From a virus, in IMG/VR virus record IMGVR_UViG_3300032050_008276, positions 1 to 26,464 of that record: a stretch of 26,464 bases of DNA. One strand, given 5' to 3'. Positions 1 to 6,822 of this stretch are shown here, piece by piece. Below the pieces are notes generated by a model. The model searched no databases. It was not told the origin of the DNA and worked only from the letters and a program-made list of their open reading frames with translations. A program made the translations under genes and the position numbers. Every line of letters starts with the position of its first letter. Position 1 is the stretch's first letter.

Positions 1-1
1 G

Positions 2-160
2 CGTCTCGAGACATCCGGGTGGTTCAACACAGGGCCAGCGGTGGCGCCGTACGTACCGCACGACGTGTGCCGCTGGCGCAGCACGAGCCACCGCGCCGAG
101 CTCGAGCGCCGCGCGCGTGAGCTCGCAGAGGCGACGCGCCCGCTGTTGGGGGACCGATGA
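2..160 (+). CDS. Partial hypothetical protein (C-terminal end)
   Basis: The frame is open from the window edge to a TGA at 158-160, giving the last 52 residues of a protein whose start lies outside the window. The visible part has an aromatic segment (SGWFNTGP) followed by an Arg/Glu-rich, probably helical tail ending PLLGDR. The stop overlaps the next ATG as ATGA, the same coupling used throughout this genome, which supports it being a real gene. No family is recognised. Confidence 0.55.
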   Translation, partial: RLETSGWFNTGPAVAPYVPHDVCRWRSTSHRAELERRARELAEATRPLLGDR

Positions 161-609
161 CCCACGACTACCCCGAGGGAGACGTCTGGTTCTCCGTCGT
201 TAGCAAGCGGGGCGGCGTGTACCTCGCGCCGCGCAGTCACGTCACGGGGCTGCACCGCGAGTTGCTGGCCGACAAGCTGCGCGCGTGCTTCGCCCCGATC
301 GATCCCAGCGACCCGCTGCACGGCAGCAACTTCGTGGCGTTCACCACCGTCAACCCCGCGCTCTTCGCGCGCCTCTGCCGGGCGCAGGACCTCCAGATCA
401 TCGCCCGCGCACTGCTCGCCCATCCCGACGAATGCAAGCGCCACGACGACGACAGGGAGCGGGCATTCCCGCGGTTCGCCTACTCGTCGCGCGGGCTCCC
501 TGACGCCCTGTCCAACGGGGCGTTCGCGATGGAGAACGAGGTAGCCGCAGCCATTGACCAGGAGATTGCGGCACGTCTCGCGGCGTTCTGCGCGAAGGAC
601 GAACCGTGA
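157..609 (+). CDS. Hypothetical phage protein, 150 aa
   Basis: The ATG overlaps the previous stop (ATGA) and a purine-rich GGGGGACC lies just upstream, which fixes the start. The product is a soluble, mildly acidic protein with no signal peptide or membrane segment; the C-terminal third looks helical (EVAAAIDQEIAARLAAF). It sits in a cluster of small ORFs upstream of the packaging genes, where phages often carry regulatory or accessory proteins. I do not recognise a family or active-site motif. Codon use is GC-rich like its neighbours. Confidence 0.7.
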   Translation: MTHDYPEGDVWFSVVSKRGGVYLAPRSHVTGLHRELLADKLRACFAPIDPSDPLHGSNFVAFTTVNPALFARLCRAQDLQIIARALLAHPDECKRHDDDRERAFPRFAYSSRGLPDALSNGAFAMENEVAAAIDQEIAARLAAFCAKDEP

Positions 610-645
610 CCCTGCCCACGAATTCAACCCTGCGCGCTGGACAGG

Positions 646-654
646 TGGTAAAGT
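646..654 (+). promoter_or_regulatory. Possible extended -10 promoter upstream of the HTH gene
   Basis: The stretch 610-692 is visibly less GC-rich than the surrounding coding sequence. It contains TGG followed by TAAAGT (649-654), which resembles an extended -10 (TGN plus 4 of 6 -10 bases). No good -35 lies at 17 bases. Transcription would start near 661, giving a short leader with the Shine-Dalgarno at 679-686. The element is flanked by a small inverted repeat (GGTG...CACC, 645-661). This is a weak prediction. Confidence 0.3.
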
Positions 655-692
655 GCTCACCAAACTCTCCGGGTAGTTGGGAGGGGCGAACT

Positions 693-908
693 ATGTCTGC
701 GCGTCCACACGCACGTCAGCGCCGTCCGAGCCCGACCGTCCGCGGCTGGTGCTCGTCGCGCGAGTACGCCGAGGCGCGCGGGTTCGCCCGCTCCACCGTC
801 CGCCGTTGGTGCCAGCAGGGCACCGTGCCCGACCGCAGGGGACTGCGCCTGGCAGTCTCGGGCGGGGAGGGGCGGGACTATCGGATCCCCCTCGCGGCCC
901 TCCGCTGA
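693..908 (+). CDS. Excisionase/MerR-like helix-turn-helix DNA-binding protein
   Basis: A 71-residue basic protein. After an Arg/Pro-rich N-terminus, residues ~20-71 carry a typical AlpA/Xis-type winged-helix pattern: SSREYAEARGF then a recognition-helix-like STVRRWCQQG, a turn, and a strand ending YRIPLAALR. Such proteins bind DNA as transcription regulators or excisionase-type directionality factors. The ATG at 693 is preceded by GGGAGGGG at good spacing. An in-frame GTG at 606 overlaps the previous stop as GTGA and would add 29 residues, but that extension is encoded by the AT-richer, promoter-like stretch and does not look like protein. No integrase gene is visible nearby, so a regulatory role is as likely as excision. 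Confidence 0.7.
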   Translation: MSARPHARQRRPSPTVRGWCSSREYAEARGFARSTVRRWCQQGTVPDRRGLRLAVSGGEGRDYRIPLAALR

Positions 909-1133
909 CCCTCTCGCAGTCCACCACGGGCTGCGCTCCCTCGACCCTCCGAGCCCGTCGCGCGACTGCGCTGCGCTGTCTCTCCCCCTGCGCGCTGCAA
1001 CCGCGCGCGGCGGACTCGGGTTGTTGAGACCCGTGCTCACCACGACCCCCGGCGAAACGCTCGCGCTCTACGCGCGACGGGCGACCGAGGGCGAGTGAGC
1101 CGCACGCAACGACGACACGCACAGGGAGAGACC
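909..1133 (+). other. Non-coding gap with a long imperfect inverted repeat
   Basis: No convincing gene is seen here. The main feature is an inverted repeat with 16-base arms at 949-964 and 1004-1019. Paired as RNA it gives 14 Watson-Crick pairs, one G-U and one C-A mismatch around a 39-base loop. There is no T run after it, so it is not a textbook intrinsic terminator. It follows the HTH gene and precedes the gene at 1134, so it may separate two transcripts or be a regulatory RNA structure. GC-rich sequence makes chance pairing easier. Confidence 0.35.
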
Positions 1134-1433
1134 ATGAACCGACTGCGACGCCATCACCGCGACCTCGGGCTGACCCGCGAGGAGTCCAGCCGCCGCGAGA
1201 TCGCACTGCTCGGACCCTTCACCGTGCGCGTGTTCTCGCAGCACGGAAAGCTGCCGGGCCAGCGCTACGAGATGAATGCTCGCGGCGAGGGCTTCGACCC
1301 GCTGCTCTGTCGCGCGCCTCACAGCGACGAGGACGGACGACTCCGCGACGTGCGCAATGCGGCGTACGGGTGTTTCGGATTTGGCGCGCCCATCGTGCGG
1401 TCGCACCTGTCCGAGCGCCCGCTCCTCCCGTGA
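1134..1433 (+). CDS. Hypothetical small protein, 99 aa
   Basis: The ATG at 1134 has a strong Shine-Dalgarno (AGGGAGAG, 1123-1130), so it is preferred over the in-frame GTG at 1095. The product is basic and soluble. The N-terminus is helical and Arg-rich (NRLRRHHRDLGLTREESS), followed by a short beta-like part (GPFTVRVFSQHG) and no recognisable domain. Its stop overlaps the next GTG (GTGA), indicating coupling to a tiny downstream ORF. The leader and start AGGGAGAGACCATGA is identical to that of the gene starting at 26314. Confidence 0.6.
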   Translation: MNRLRRHHRDLGLTREESSRREIALLGPFTVRVFSQHGKLPGQRYEMNARGEGFDPLLCRAPHSDEDGRLRDVRNAAYGCFGFGAPIVRSHLSERPLLP

Positions 1434-1546
1434 ACGTCTTCTGCCCCGCGACCGGCGTTGAGCTCGTTCTCAGCGATCACGCGTACGCGCTCGCCGCCCT
1501 CTCGTGGTGGTGGTCGCAACGTGTGGCCGGGCCGGGGCTGTGCTGA
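1430..1546 (+). CDS. Possible small protein, 38 aa
   Basis: The GTG start overlaps the preceding stop (GTGA) and the TGA at 1544-1546 is two bases before the next ATG. The peptide begins MNVFCPATGVELVL and contains a Trp triplet (LSWWWSQ) and a C-terminal cysteine. It has CPATG near the N-terminus and could fold around a metal, but nothing more can be said. The tight fit between two genes and the usual coupling pattern are the only evidence; it could be spurious. Confidence 0.4.
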   Translation: MNVFCPATGVELVLSDHAYALAALSWWWSQRVAGPGLC

Positions 1547-1548
1547 CC

Positions 1549-1758
1549 ATGACCCGACGCAACCACTCGCCCGAGTCGATTCAGGCCATGCTCGCCAACA
1601 CGCGCGACGCAGTGGACGCCGAGCAGGCGTACGCACGCGACGCGTTCAGGGCTGGCGAGACGATCCTGTATTGCCGCGGACCCGGCTGGCCCGTGATCGG
1701 GCTGCACTCCCCGGAGCAGTGGGAGCAGCGCGACGCGCTCTCTCGCCGCGCCAACTGA
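1549..1758 (+). CDS. Hypothetical small protein, 69 aa
   Basis: The ATG at 1549 is two bases after the stop of the preceding small ORF; an in-frame upstream ATG at 1504 would overlap it and is less likely. The N-terminal half is a charged helix (SPESIQAMLANTRDAVDAEQ) and the C-terminal half has short strands (TILYCRGPGWPVIGLHS). No family is recognised. It lies 22 bases before the small terminase candidate and may belong to the same transcript. Confidence 0.5.
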   Translation: MTRRNHSPESIQAMLANTRDAVDAEQAYARDAFRAGETILYCRGPGWPVIGLHSPEQWEQRDALSRRAN

Positions 1759-1780
1759 CCCCGCACCAAAGGACTGCACG

Positions 1781-2353
1781 ATGCCACGGCAAACGCCGCC
1801 GGACGTGCTCACCCGCCTCGTTGCTGCGTTCGAGCAGACCGGCAACGTCTCCGAAGCCGCGCGCATCGCTGGTGTCCCGCGCACAACCGCGCGAGACATG
1901 CTGCGTGGGGCACAGGTCGCCACTCGCCGCCAAATCCACGCCCGCGCATGTGAGGCGGGGCTGCGTCAGGGGCGACGTGCGATCCGGGCAGAGCTCGTTC
2001 GCTGTGACCAGTACATCGCCGCTGTGATGGGCCCCGACCCGTCGACCCCGCTGTGCGAGCCGCGTGACTACGCGATCCTCGCGCGAGCGAAGGCCGACGT
2101 CGTGCGGACCATCATCGCCTGTGACGAGCGCGTCGGCGCGCGTCGACAGGAGCACCTCACTCGCCAGTTGAGTCGAGCCAAGCTCGAAGCACTGCGCGGT
2201 CTCGGGGCTGACCTGTCGGGGGCGACGGACGAAGAACTCGCGACGGTGCGAGCCATCCTCGAGCGAGCACGATCCAGTGGACCTGTTGCGGTCAATCCAG
2301 AGCGAGCAGGCGAGGCGGAACAAGGCGACGCTGCGGACGGCGAGCCTCGCTGA
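1781..2353 (+). CDS. Terminase small subunit candidate
   Basis: A 190-residue protein directly upstream of, and overlapping, the large terminase, which is the usual place for the small subunit that recognises phage DNA for packaging. Residues ~10-45 form a helix-turn-helix of the kind seen in small terminases (TGNVSEAARIAGVPRTTARD). The middle is helical and Arg-rich, fitting an oligomerisation region, and the C-terminus is acidic and low-complexity (ERAGEAEQGDAADGEPR), where small terminases often contact the large subunit. The ATG has AAAGGA nine bases upstream. The assignment rests on the HTH, size and position; a homeodomain-like transcription factor is the alternative. Confidence 0.7.
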   Translation: MPRQTPPDVLTRLVAAFEQTGNVSEAARIAGVPRTTARDMLRGAQVATRRQIHARACEAGLRQGRRAIRAELVRCDQYIAAVMGPDPSTPLCEPRDYAILARAKADVVRTIIACDERVGARRQEHLTRQLSRAKLEALRGLGADLSGATDEELATVRAILERARSSGPVAVNPERAGEAEQGDAADGEPR

Positions 2354-3656
2354 GTTCGTCCCGCGTGTCTCTCCCGCGTACGCCGCGCCGAAGCATCTCG
2401 GGCCGCTGCTGACGCTGTTCGAGGCGATCGAGCGCGGACCAGTGCGCGCTGCTCTCTCTGTCCCGCCGCGACACGGCAAGACCGAGACGGTGCTCCACGG
2501 CATCGCTCGCGTGCTCGTCCGCCACCCTGAGTGGACGATCGCCTACGTCTCGTATGCGGCCGACATCGCTCGGTCGAAGTCGCGGCAGATTCGCGACTAC
2601 GCGGCGCGCGCCGGCGTGGAGCTCCGGCAGGACTCCAAGGCGATGCACGAGTGGCGCACCCCGCAGGGAGGGGGCGTCATCGCGACCGGCGTCGGTGGCC
2701 CGCTTACGGGTCACGGCGTGCGGCTGCTCGTCGTAGACGACCCGCACAAGAACAGGCAAGAGGCCGACAGCCCGCTGATCCGCGAGCGAATCTGGTCGTG
2801 GTTCACATCGACGGCGATGACCCGCGTGGAGCCCGGAGGCTCTGCCCTTGTCGTGCACACGCGTTGGCACCGTGACGACCTGATCGGGCGGCTCGAGAGC
2901 GCCGAGGATCAGGAGTGGCAGGTGACCTCGCTCCCTGCGATCGACGTCCGAGGGCGCGCGCTGTGGCCCGAACGCTGGCCCGTCGCAGAGCTCGAGAAGC
3001 GCCGCGCCGAGGTCGGTGAGTACGATTGGTCCTCGCTGTTCCAGCAGCACCCCACGGTCCGCAAGGGCCGGGTGTTCGCGACGTTCGACCGCGCTGTGCA
3101 CGTCGTGCCGCACGCGGAGATCGAACGCCTCTACCGCCACGGTGGGCGCTGGTCCCTTCACGATCTCGGATGCGGCGTCGATTGGGGCTGGTCTGACCCG
3201 TCCGCGTGGATCGTCGGCGGCCGGACCGGCGCAGGGACGATCGTCGTCGTTGACGAACAGTACGAGTCCGGGGTGCTGGTCGACGACAACGGCGGGTGGC
3301 TCACGCGAGCCCGCACGATGCGCACCGAGCACAAGCTCGGCTGGTTCGCCGCAGACCCGAGCGAACCCGGATACATCACCGCGCTGCGCCGCAGTCGCGG
3401 GGAGCCGCTGGTCTACAACGCAGACAACGCGATCTCCGCGGGGATCCTCCGCATCGCGACGCACCTGCAGATGGTCGAGACGGGCGCGGGTCGCAAGCCC
3501 CGGCTGCTGATCTCGGACCGCTGCAAGAACCTGATCCGCGAGCTCGAGCTCTACTCCTACCGCGCTGGTCCTGACGGACCGAGCGAGGAGCCCGAGGACC
3601 GAAATAACCACGCAGTCGACGCGTTACGCTATCTCACACATCGTCTGACTTCATAG
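2277..3656 (+). CDS. terL: Terminase large subunit (packaging ATPase-nuclease)
   Basis: The motor that pumps DNA through the portal and cuts it. The N-terminal ATPase has a Walker A-type loop VPPRHGKTE (residues 62-70), a Walker B LLVVDD (150-155) and a coupling-motif region at TRWH (195-198). The C-terminal RNase H-fold nuclease shows its acidic residues in GVDWGWSDPS (D302), FAADPSEPG (D360) and NHAVDALRYL (D448). The GTG start overlaps the small subunit by 77 bases; no better start is visible downstream before the conserved region. The last 12 codons after D448 use TTA, TAT, ACA and CAT, unlike the rest of the gene, and the original C-terminus remains as a relic at 4328-4378 beyond an HNH gene. 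The enzyme itself looks intact. Confidence 0.95.
   Translation: MDLLRSIQSEQARRNKATLRTASLAEFVPRVSPAYAAPKHLGPLLTLFEAIERGPVRAALSVPPRHGKTETVLHGIARVLVRHPEWTIAYVSYAADIARSKSRQIRDYAARAGVELRQDSKAMHEWRTPQGGGVIATGVGGPLTGHGVRLLVVDDPHKNRQEADSPLIRERIWSWFTSTAMTRVEPGGSALVVHTRWHRDDLIGRLESAEDQEWQVTSLPAIDVRGRALWPERWPVAELEKRRAEVGEYDWSSLFQQHPTVRKGRVFATFDRAVHVVPHAEIERLYRHGGRWSLHDLGCGVDWGWSDPSAWIVGGRTGAGTIVVVDEQYESGVLVDDNGGWLTRARTMRTEHKLGWFAADPSEPGYITALRRSRGEPLVYNADNAISAGILRIATHLQMVETGAGRKPRLLISDRCKNLIRELELYSYRAGPDGPSEEPEDRNNHAVDALRYLTHRLTS
3618..3656 (+). repeat. Duplicated terL 3' end, upstream (replacement) copy
   Basis: These bases encode DALRYLTHRLTS and the stop of the current large terminase. The same protein segment, DALRYL followed by a different tail, is encoded again at 4337-4378 after the HNH gene. 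This copy uses AT-ending codons (TTA, TAT) where the downstream copy uses CTC and TAC. It is probably a replacement 3' end that arrived with the endonuclease gene and keeps the terminase functional. Confidence 0.75.
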
Positions 3657-3699
3657 TGAATTTGCTGACGAGCGCGAGCCTGATGATTAGGTAACGCGC

Positions 3700-4326
3700 A
3701 TGTCGAAGTCGGAAGTCATCGAGTACGGCGGCACTCGTTTTCGCAGGTACCCAGAGTCTCAGGACGCGTCTCTGAGGAACTACTTCCGCCCGCCGATTCA
3801 CATCGCGATGCGTGGCGTTGAATCGCTCCATCGCGAGATCTGGAAGGCCGAGCGTGGGCCAATCCCTCCCGGGTGGCACGTTCACCACATCGACGGGAAC
3901 CCGCTCAACAACAGCCTCGACAACTTGGAGTGCCTCCCGGAAGCCGAGCACCTGTCGCACCACGGCAACCAAGAGTGCAGTGCTCGCAAGCGCGAGCACC
4001 TCGACAGCATCAGGCACTTGGCTGCGGCGTGGCACTCCTCGCCAGAGGGCATTGCGTGGCACAAAGAGCACGGCCGCTCAACGTGGGAGACCCACGAGGC
4101 GGAGCAGAGAACGTGTGAGTTGTGCGGTGTGCTGTATCTGACGAAGGCACGCCAGACCGTTAAGTTCTGCTCCAACAACTGCAGGTCCAATGCGCGCAGG
4201 CGGTCCGGCGTCGATGACGTCGACCGCGAGTGTCGCCGCTGCAAGAAGACCTTCCGCGTCAACCAATACAGCGTGAAGACGTTCTGCGGTCGTCTCTGCG
4301 CGGCGCGCCATCGCGTCGGCAAGTGA
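3700..4326 (+). CDS. HNH homing endonuclease with two zinc-ribbon motifs
   Basis: A 208-residue free-standing homing endonuclease. Residues 43-89 form an HNH domain of the phage type: LHREIWKAERGPIPPGWHV, then HHIDGNPLNN (H62, H63, D65, N67), DNLECL (N75) and EHLSHHG (H84, H88). The C-terminal half has two cysteine clusters with identical spacing, C139-x2-C142-x14-C157-x3-C161 and C178-x2-C181-x14-C196-x3-C200, probably zinc-binding DNA recognition units. It lies between terL and portal, genes otherwise joined directly, with a 43-base AT-richer leader and only a weak Shine-Dalgarno. A 60-base line here (3721-3780) is 60% GC against 72% in portal (4741-4800), consistent with lateral arrival. 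It probably cuts terminase genes lacking the insert. Confidence 0.9.
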   Translation: MSKSEVIEYGGTRFRRYPESQDASLRNYFRPPIHIAMRGVESLHREIWKAERGPIPPGWHVHHIDGNPLNNSLDNLECLPEAEHLSHHGNQECSARKREHLDSIRHLAAAWHSSPEGIAWHKEHGRSTWETHEAEQRTCELCGVLYLTKARQTVKFCSNNCRSNARRRSGVDDVDRECRRCKKTFRVNQYSVKTFCGRLCAARHRVGK

Positions 4327-4327
4327 C

Positions 4328-4378
4328 CGCAAGCGCGACGCGCTCCGCTACCTCGTCGCGAGACTTGCCACTCAATGA
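4328..4378 (+). pseudogene. Relic of the original terL 3' end
   Basis: Read in frame, these bases encode RKRDALRYLVARLATQ and a stop (TGA 4376-4378). DALRYL repeats the last catalytic motif of the upstream terminase, and this copy uses the GC-rich codons normal for this genome. Its stop overlaps the portal ATG as ATGA, the junction expected if terL once ran directly into portal. It is therefore best read as the native terminase C-terminus, cut off by insertion of the HNH gene. It has no start codon and is probably not translated as such. Confidence 0.8.
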
Positions 4379-6009
4379 GCACCATCGAGACATACGACGC
4401 CGTGCGTGAGCACTGGCGCTACCTGCGCGACGCGCACCTCGGGGGCCGTCACTGGGCGACCCCGAGCGCGACGACGCTCGGCTCGACGTTGCTCTCGTGG
4501 CAAACGGGGATCGACGAGAGCGGACAGCCGATCTGCTCGCGCTCGACGCGTACGAGCTACCTCGTCGCGCACGAGGGCGAGAGCGATCGTCGATACGACG
4601 CGCGCCGCGCCATCGCGAACTACGTGAACATCGTCGGCCCTGTCGTGAAGGCGTACTCGGAGGGCGTCACCGCGCGCGTCACGCGCACCGTGGACGTGCT
4701 CGCGCCATTCGCCGAAGACATGGATCGCAGGGGCTCGACGTGGGGCGAGATCGCTGAGAGCGCGGCGCAGTGGGCGTGCGTCTACGGCGTGGTCGCAACC
4801 GTCGTGGACACCCCGCGCCGCGACGTGACGGGCATGTCCGAGGCGCAGCGCGCCGCAGAGAAAATCGCTCCGTACGTCGTGACGGTGCACCCTCCCGCGT
4901 GGGCGTGGGTCGAGTGCGAGGACGGGCGCGTTGTCGAGTTCGCCTACGTCTCGACGCCGTTCCGCTCCGACCTCTCCACGAGCGGCACCGCCGAGGTGGA
5001 GTTGCGCGTGTGGCGTGCGGACCGCAAGATCAACGGTGCTCGCGTCGCAGGCGGCTGGGAAGTGCGACAGGGAGGGATCGCGCTCTCGTCGAAGGCGACG
5101 CTGGCCGAGAGCGCGAAGGGGCTGAAGATCGTCGATAGCGGCGAACTCCCCGCGGTGCTCGGCGGCGAGATCCCGGTGACGTTCGCGTTCTACGACAGGG
5201 ACCAGGCGAGCGATTGCCCGATGGGAATCAGCCTCATCGCGGACACCGCCGACGCCGCGCGCGTGATCTACAACTGCCTGTCGTGGGCGATGGAAGTGAA
5301 CGCGTTGGCCGCGTTCCCGTTCCTCGCCGTCCCGATGCAGGACACGGGCGGCAAGCTCGATCAATCGACCGCGGCGAAGCTGGGCCCCGCACAGGGGCTC
5401 GGGTACTCCTCGGGCGCTGGCGCTCCGCAGTGGGTCGAGCCCTCGGGCACGTCGCAGAAAGAGCTGCGCGAGCACTGTGTGTTTACGTTCCAGTGGGCGA
5501 TGCGGTGCGCGGGGCTCGAGCTTGCGGCGGACTCGTCCGCGCAGGTGCAGAGCGGCGAGGCGTTGCGCATTCGCTCGCGTGACTTCGAGTCGCGCGCGCT
5601 TCGGTTCGCCCGCAACATGCAGCGGTGGGAGGTCGCGACCCTGCGCCTCTACGCGCGAATGGCGGGGGTCGATCCCGAGCCGATCGCGGTGACGTACGCC
5701 AAGCGGATCACGATGAGCGACCCCGGCGAAGACCTCGCCCGCGCGCTCACGGTGCTCGCCGCGCCCATCGAGATCGGCCCCGAGGCGCGCGCCATGCTCG
5801 TCAAGGTGGCGCTCGATGCGTCGATCCCGATGAGCGACGAAGAGCTGGGCGCGATCTACGAGCAGCTCCGCGCGATGTACCTCGGAGACCTCACGACCTA
5901 CGACGCGAAGCAGGCCGTCGAGCGCATGAGGGCTGAGAACGAGGCGAAGGGGCTCGCGCTGGTGGCTGCGGAGAGCAGCGCAAAGGCAGGCACCAATGCC
6001 TCCACCTGA
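4375..6009 (+). CDS. Portal protein
   Basis: A 544-residue protein in the portal position after terminase and before scaffold and capsid. It matches portal size and general pattern: an N-terminal part with aromatic and Arg-rich helices (REHWRYLRDAHLGG), a segment like those of DUF4055-type portals (NYVNIVGPVVKAYSEGVTARV, then AQWACVYGVVATVVDTP), a beta-rich wing (residues ~165-270) and long C-terminal helices (TYDAKQAVERMRAENEAKG). The portal forms the 12-fold ring through which DNA enters and leaves the head. The ATG overlaps the relic terminase stop; no Shine-Dalgarno is evident, so it probably depended on coupling to terL translation. The assignment is from size, order and family resemblance. 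Confidence 0.85.
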   Translation: MSTIETYDAVREHWRYLRDAHLGGRHWATPSATTLGSTLLSWQTGIDESGQPICSRSTRTSYLVAHEGESDRRYDARRAIANYVNIVGPVVKAYSEGVTARVTRTVDVLAPFAEDMDRRGSTWGEIAESAAQWACVYGVVATVVDTPRRDVTGMSEAQRAAEKIAPYVVTVHPPAWAWVECEDGRVVEFAYVSTPFRSDLSTSGTAEVELRVWRADRKINGARVAGGWEVRQGGIALSSKATLAESAKGLKIVDSGELPAVLGGEIPVTFAFYDRDQASDCPMGISLIADTADAARVIYNCLSWAMEVNALAAFPFLAVPMQDTGGKLDQSTAAKLGPAQGLGYSSGAGAPQWVEPSGTSQKELREHCVFTFQWAMRCAGLELAADSSAQVQSGEALRIRSRDFESRALRFARNMQRWEVATLRLYARMAGVDPEPIAVTYAKRITMSDPGEDLARALTVLAAPIEIGPEARAMLVKVALDASIPMSDEELGAIYEQLRAMYLGDLTTYDAKQAVERMRAENEAKGLALVAAESSAKAGTNAST

Positions 6010-6517
6010 CGGCGGGCTCCCATCAATCGGCATGCCCCGCACGGGGCAGCGCGGCGGCGTGACGCGCTCGACGCCTGCGCTCGACGCGACGAAGAAGTGG
6101 CTCGACTCGATCTCGGGCGTTCACACAGTGGACCTCGGCGGGATCTCGGCTGAGTCGCAACGCAAGATCACCTACGGGCTCGAGCGACGTGGGCGACCCG
6201 TCACGAAGGTCACGGCGTACATGGTCGGTCGCATGGTCTCGCGCGGTCAGCGATGGCTCGCGGGTGTCGCGCGTCCGACCAAGGCGGCGTTCTGGGACGT
6301 GATCGACGGTGAGGCCCTCGGCGTCATCCGTGAGCGCCTCGCAAATGCTGGCGGTGATCTCTCGGGCGAGTGGGCGAAGAACCCACTCAGCCCCGAGTAC
6401 GCGAAGGAGAAGGCGCGGCGCTACCCCGGTCGCCCGATGGGGCAACGCACGGGCGCGCTGTTGCGAGACGTGCGCAGCGCAGGGGCGTTCGCGGTGACGA
6501 GCGGAGGCAAGCGGTGA
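5996..6517 (+). CDS. Hypothetical head/neck protein, 173 aa
   Basis: The ATG lies inside the last codons of portal (14-base overlap), so it is translated from the same message. The N-terminus is Pro/Gly-rich; the middle is helical with a conserved-looking WLDSISG segment; the C-terminus reads RRYPGRPMGQRTGALLRDV. The TGALLR motif near the end resembles virion-morphogenesis or HK97 gp10-like tail-completion proteins (known family feature), but those usually lie after the capsid gene, so this is only suggestive. It could equally be a minor head protein injected or assembled with the portal. Confidence 0.6.
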   Translation: MPPPDGGLPSIGMPRTGQRGGVTRSTPALDATKKWLDSISGVHTVDLGGISAESQRKITYGLERRGRPVTKVTAYMVGRMVSRGQRWLAGVARPTKAAFWDVIDGEALGVIRERLANAGGDLSGEWAKNPLSPEYAKEKARRYPGRPMGQRTGALLRDVRSAGAFAVTSGGKR

Positions 6518-6822
6518 CGGTCACGGCACGAGACGACGGGTGGCTGCGGACGCACGACGACGTGCGCGGGGCGGTGTGCGGAGAGGCTCGCAGGCTCGGA
6601 GCGCGCGCGTACGTCGCGCCGCTGCGGACCGATTCACACGCGATGGCAGAGCGCAAGGTGGGCAAGCTCGGGTCGTACGCCGTGACGCTCGAGCGGTTCG
6701 GCATGCGCCCGCTCTCGGAGGCGTCTGCCTACAGCCTGCCCGTGCCGGAGGACCGAATCCTCCAGCACGTTCGCACGATGGTTCAGGGCGCGGCTCGCGC
6801 CGCAGAGGAGAAGCGACGATGA
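6514..6822 (+). CDS. Hypothetical small head-module protein, 102 aa
   Basis: Starts with a GTG overlapping the previous stop (GTGA) and ends in an ATGA overlap with the next gene. This junction is preferred over the in-frame ATG at 6370, which would overlap the upstream gene by nearly 150 bases. The protein is basic with a short helical C-terminus (VRTMVQGAARAAEEKRR). No family is recognised. Its place between portal and scaffold suggests a head-assembly role. Confidence 0.65.
   Translation: MTVTARDDGWLRTHDDVRGAVCGEARRLGARAYVAPLRTDSHAMAERKVGKLGSYAVTLERFGMRPLSEASAYSLPVPEDRILQHVRTMVQGAARAAEEKRR

Noticed and set aside
606-692. GTG-initiated longer form of the HTH protein
   Set aside because: The added residues are encoded by AT-richer promoter-like DNA, while ATG 693 has a strong Shine-Dalgarno. 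The GTGA overlap with the previous stop keeps this possible.
1033-1098. Small ORF of 21 codons starting at GTG 1033
   Set aside because: No Shine-Dalgarno, no overlap with neighbours and too short to support.
3657-4336. Group I intron carrying the HNH gene within terL
   Set aside because: Only 43 bases precede and about 10 follow the HNH ORF outside coding sequence, too little for a group I core, and the upstream terL is complete with its own stop, so no splicing is needed.
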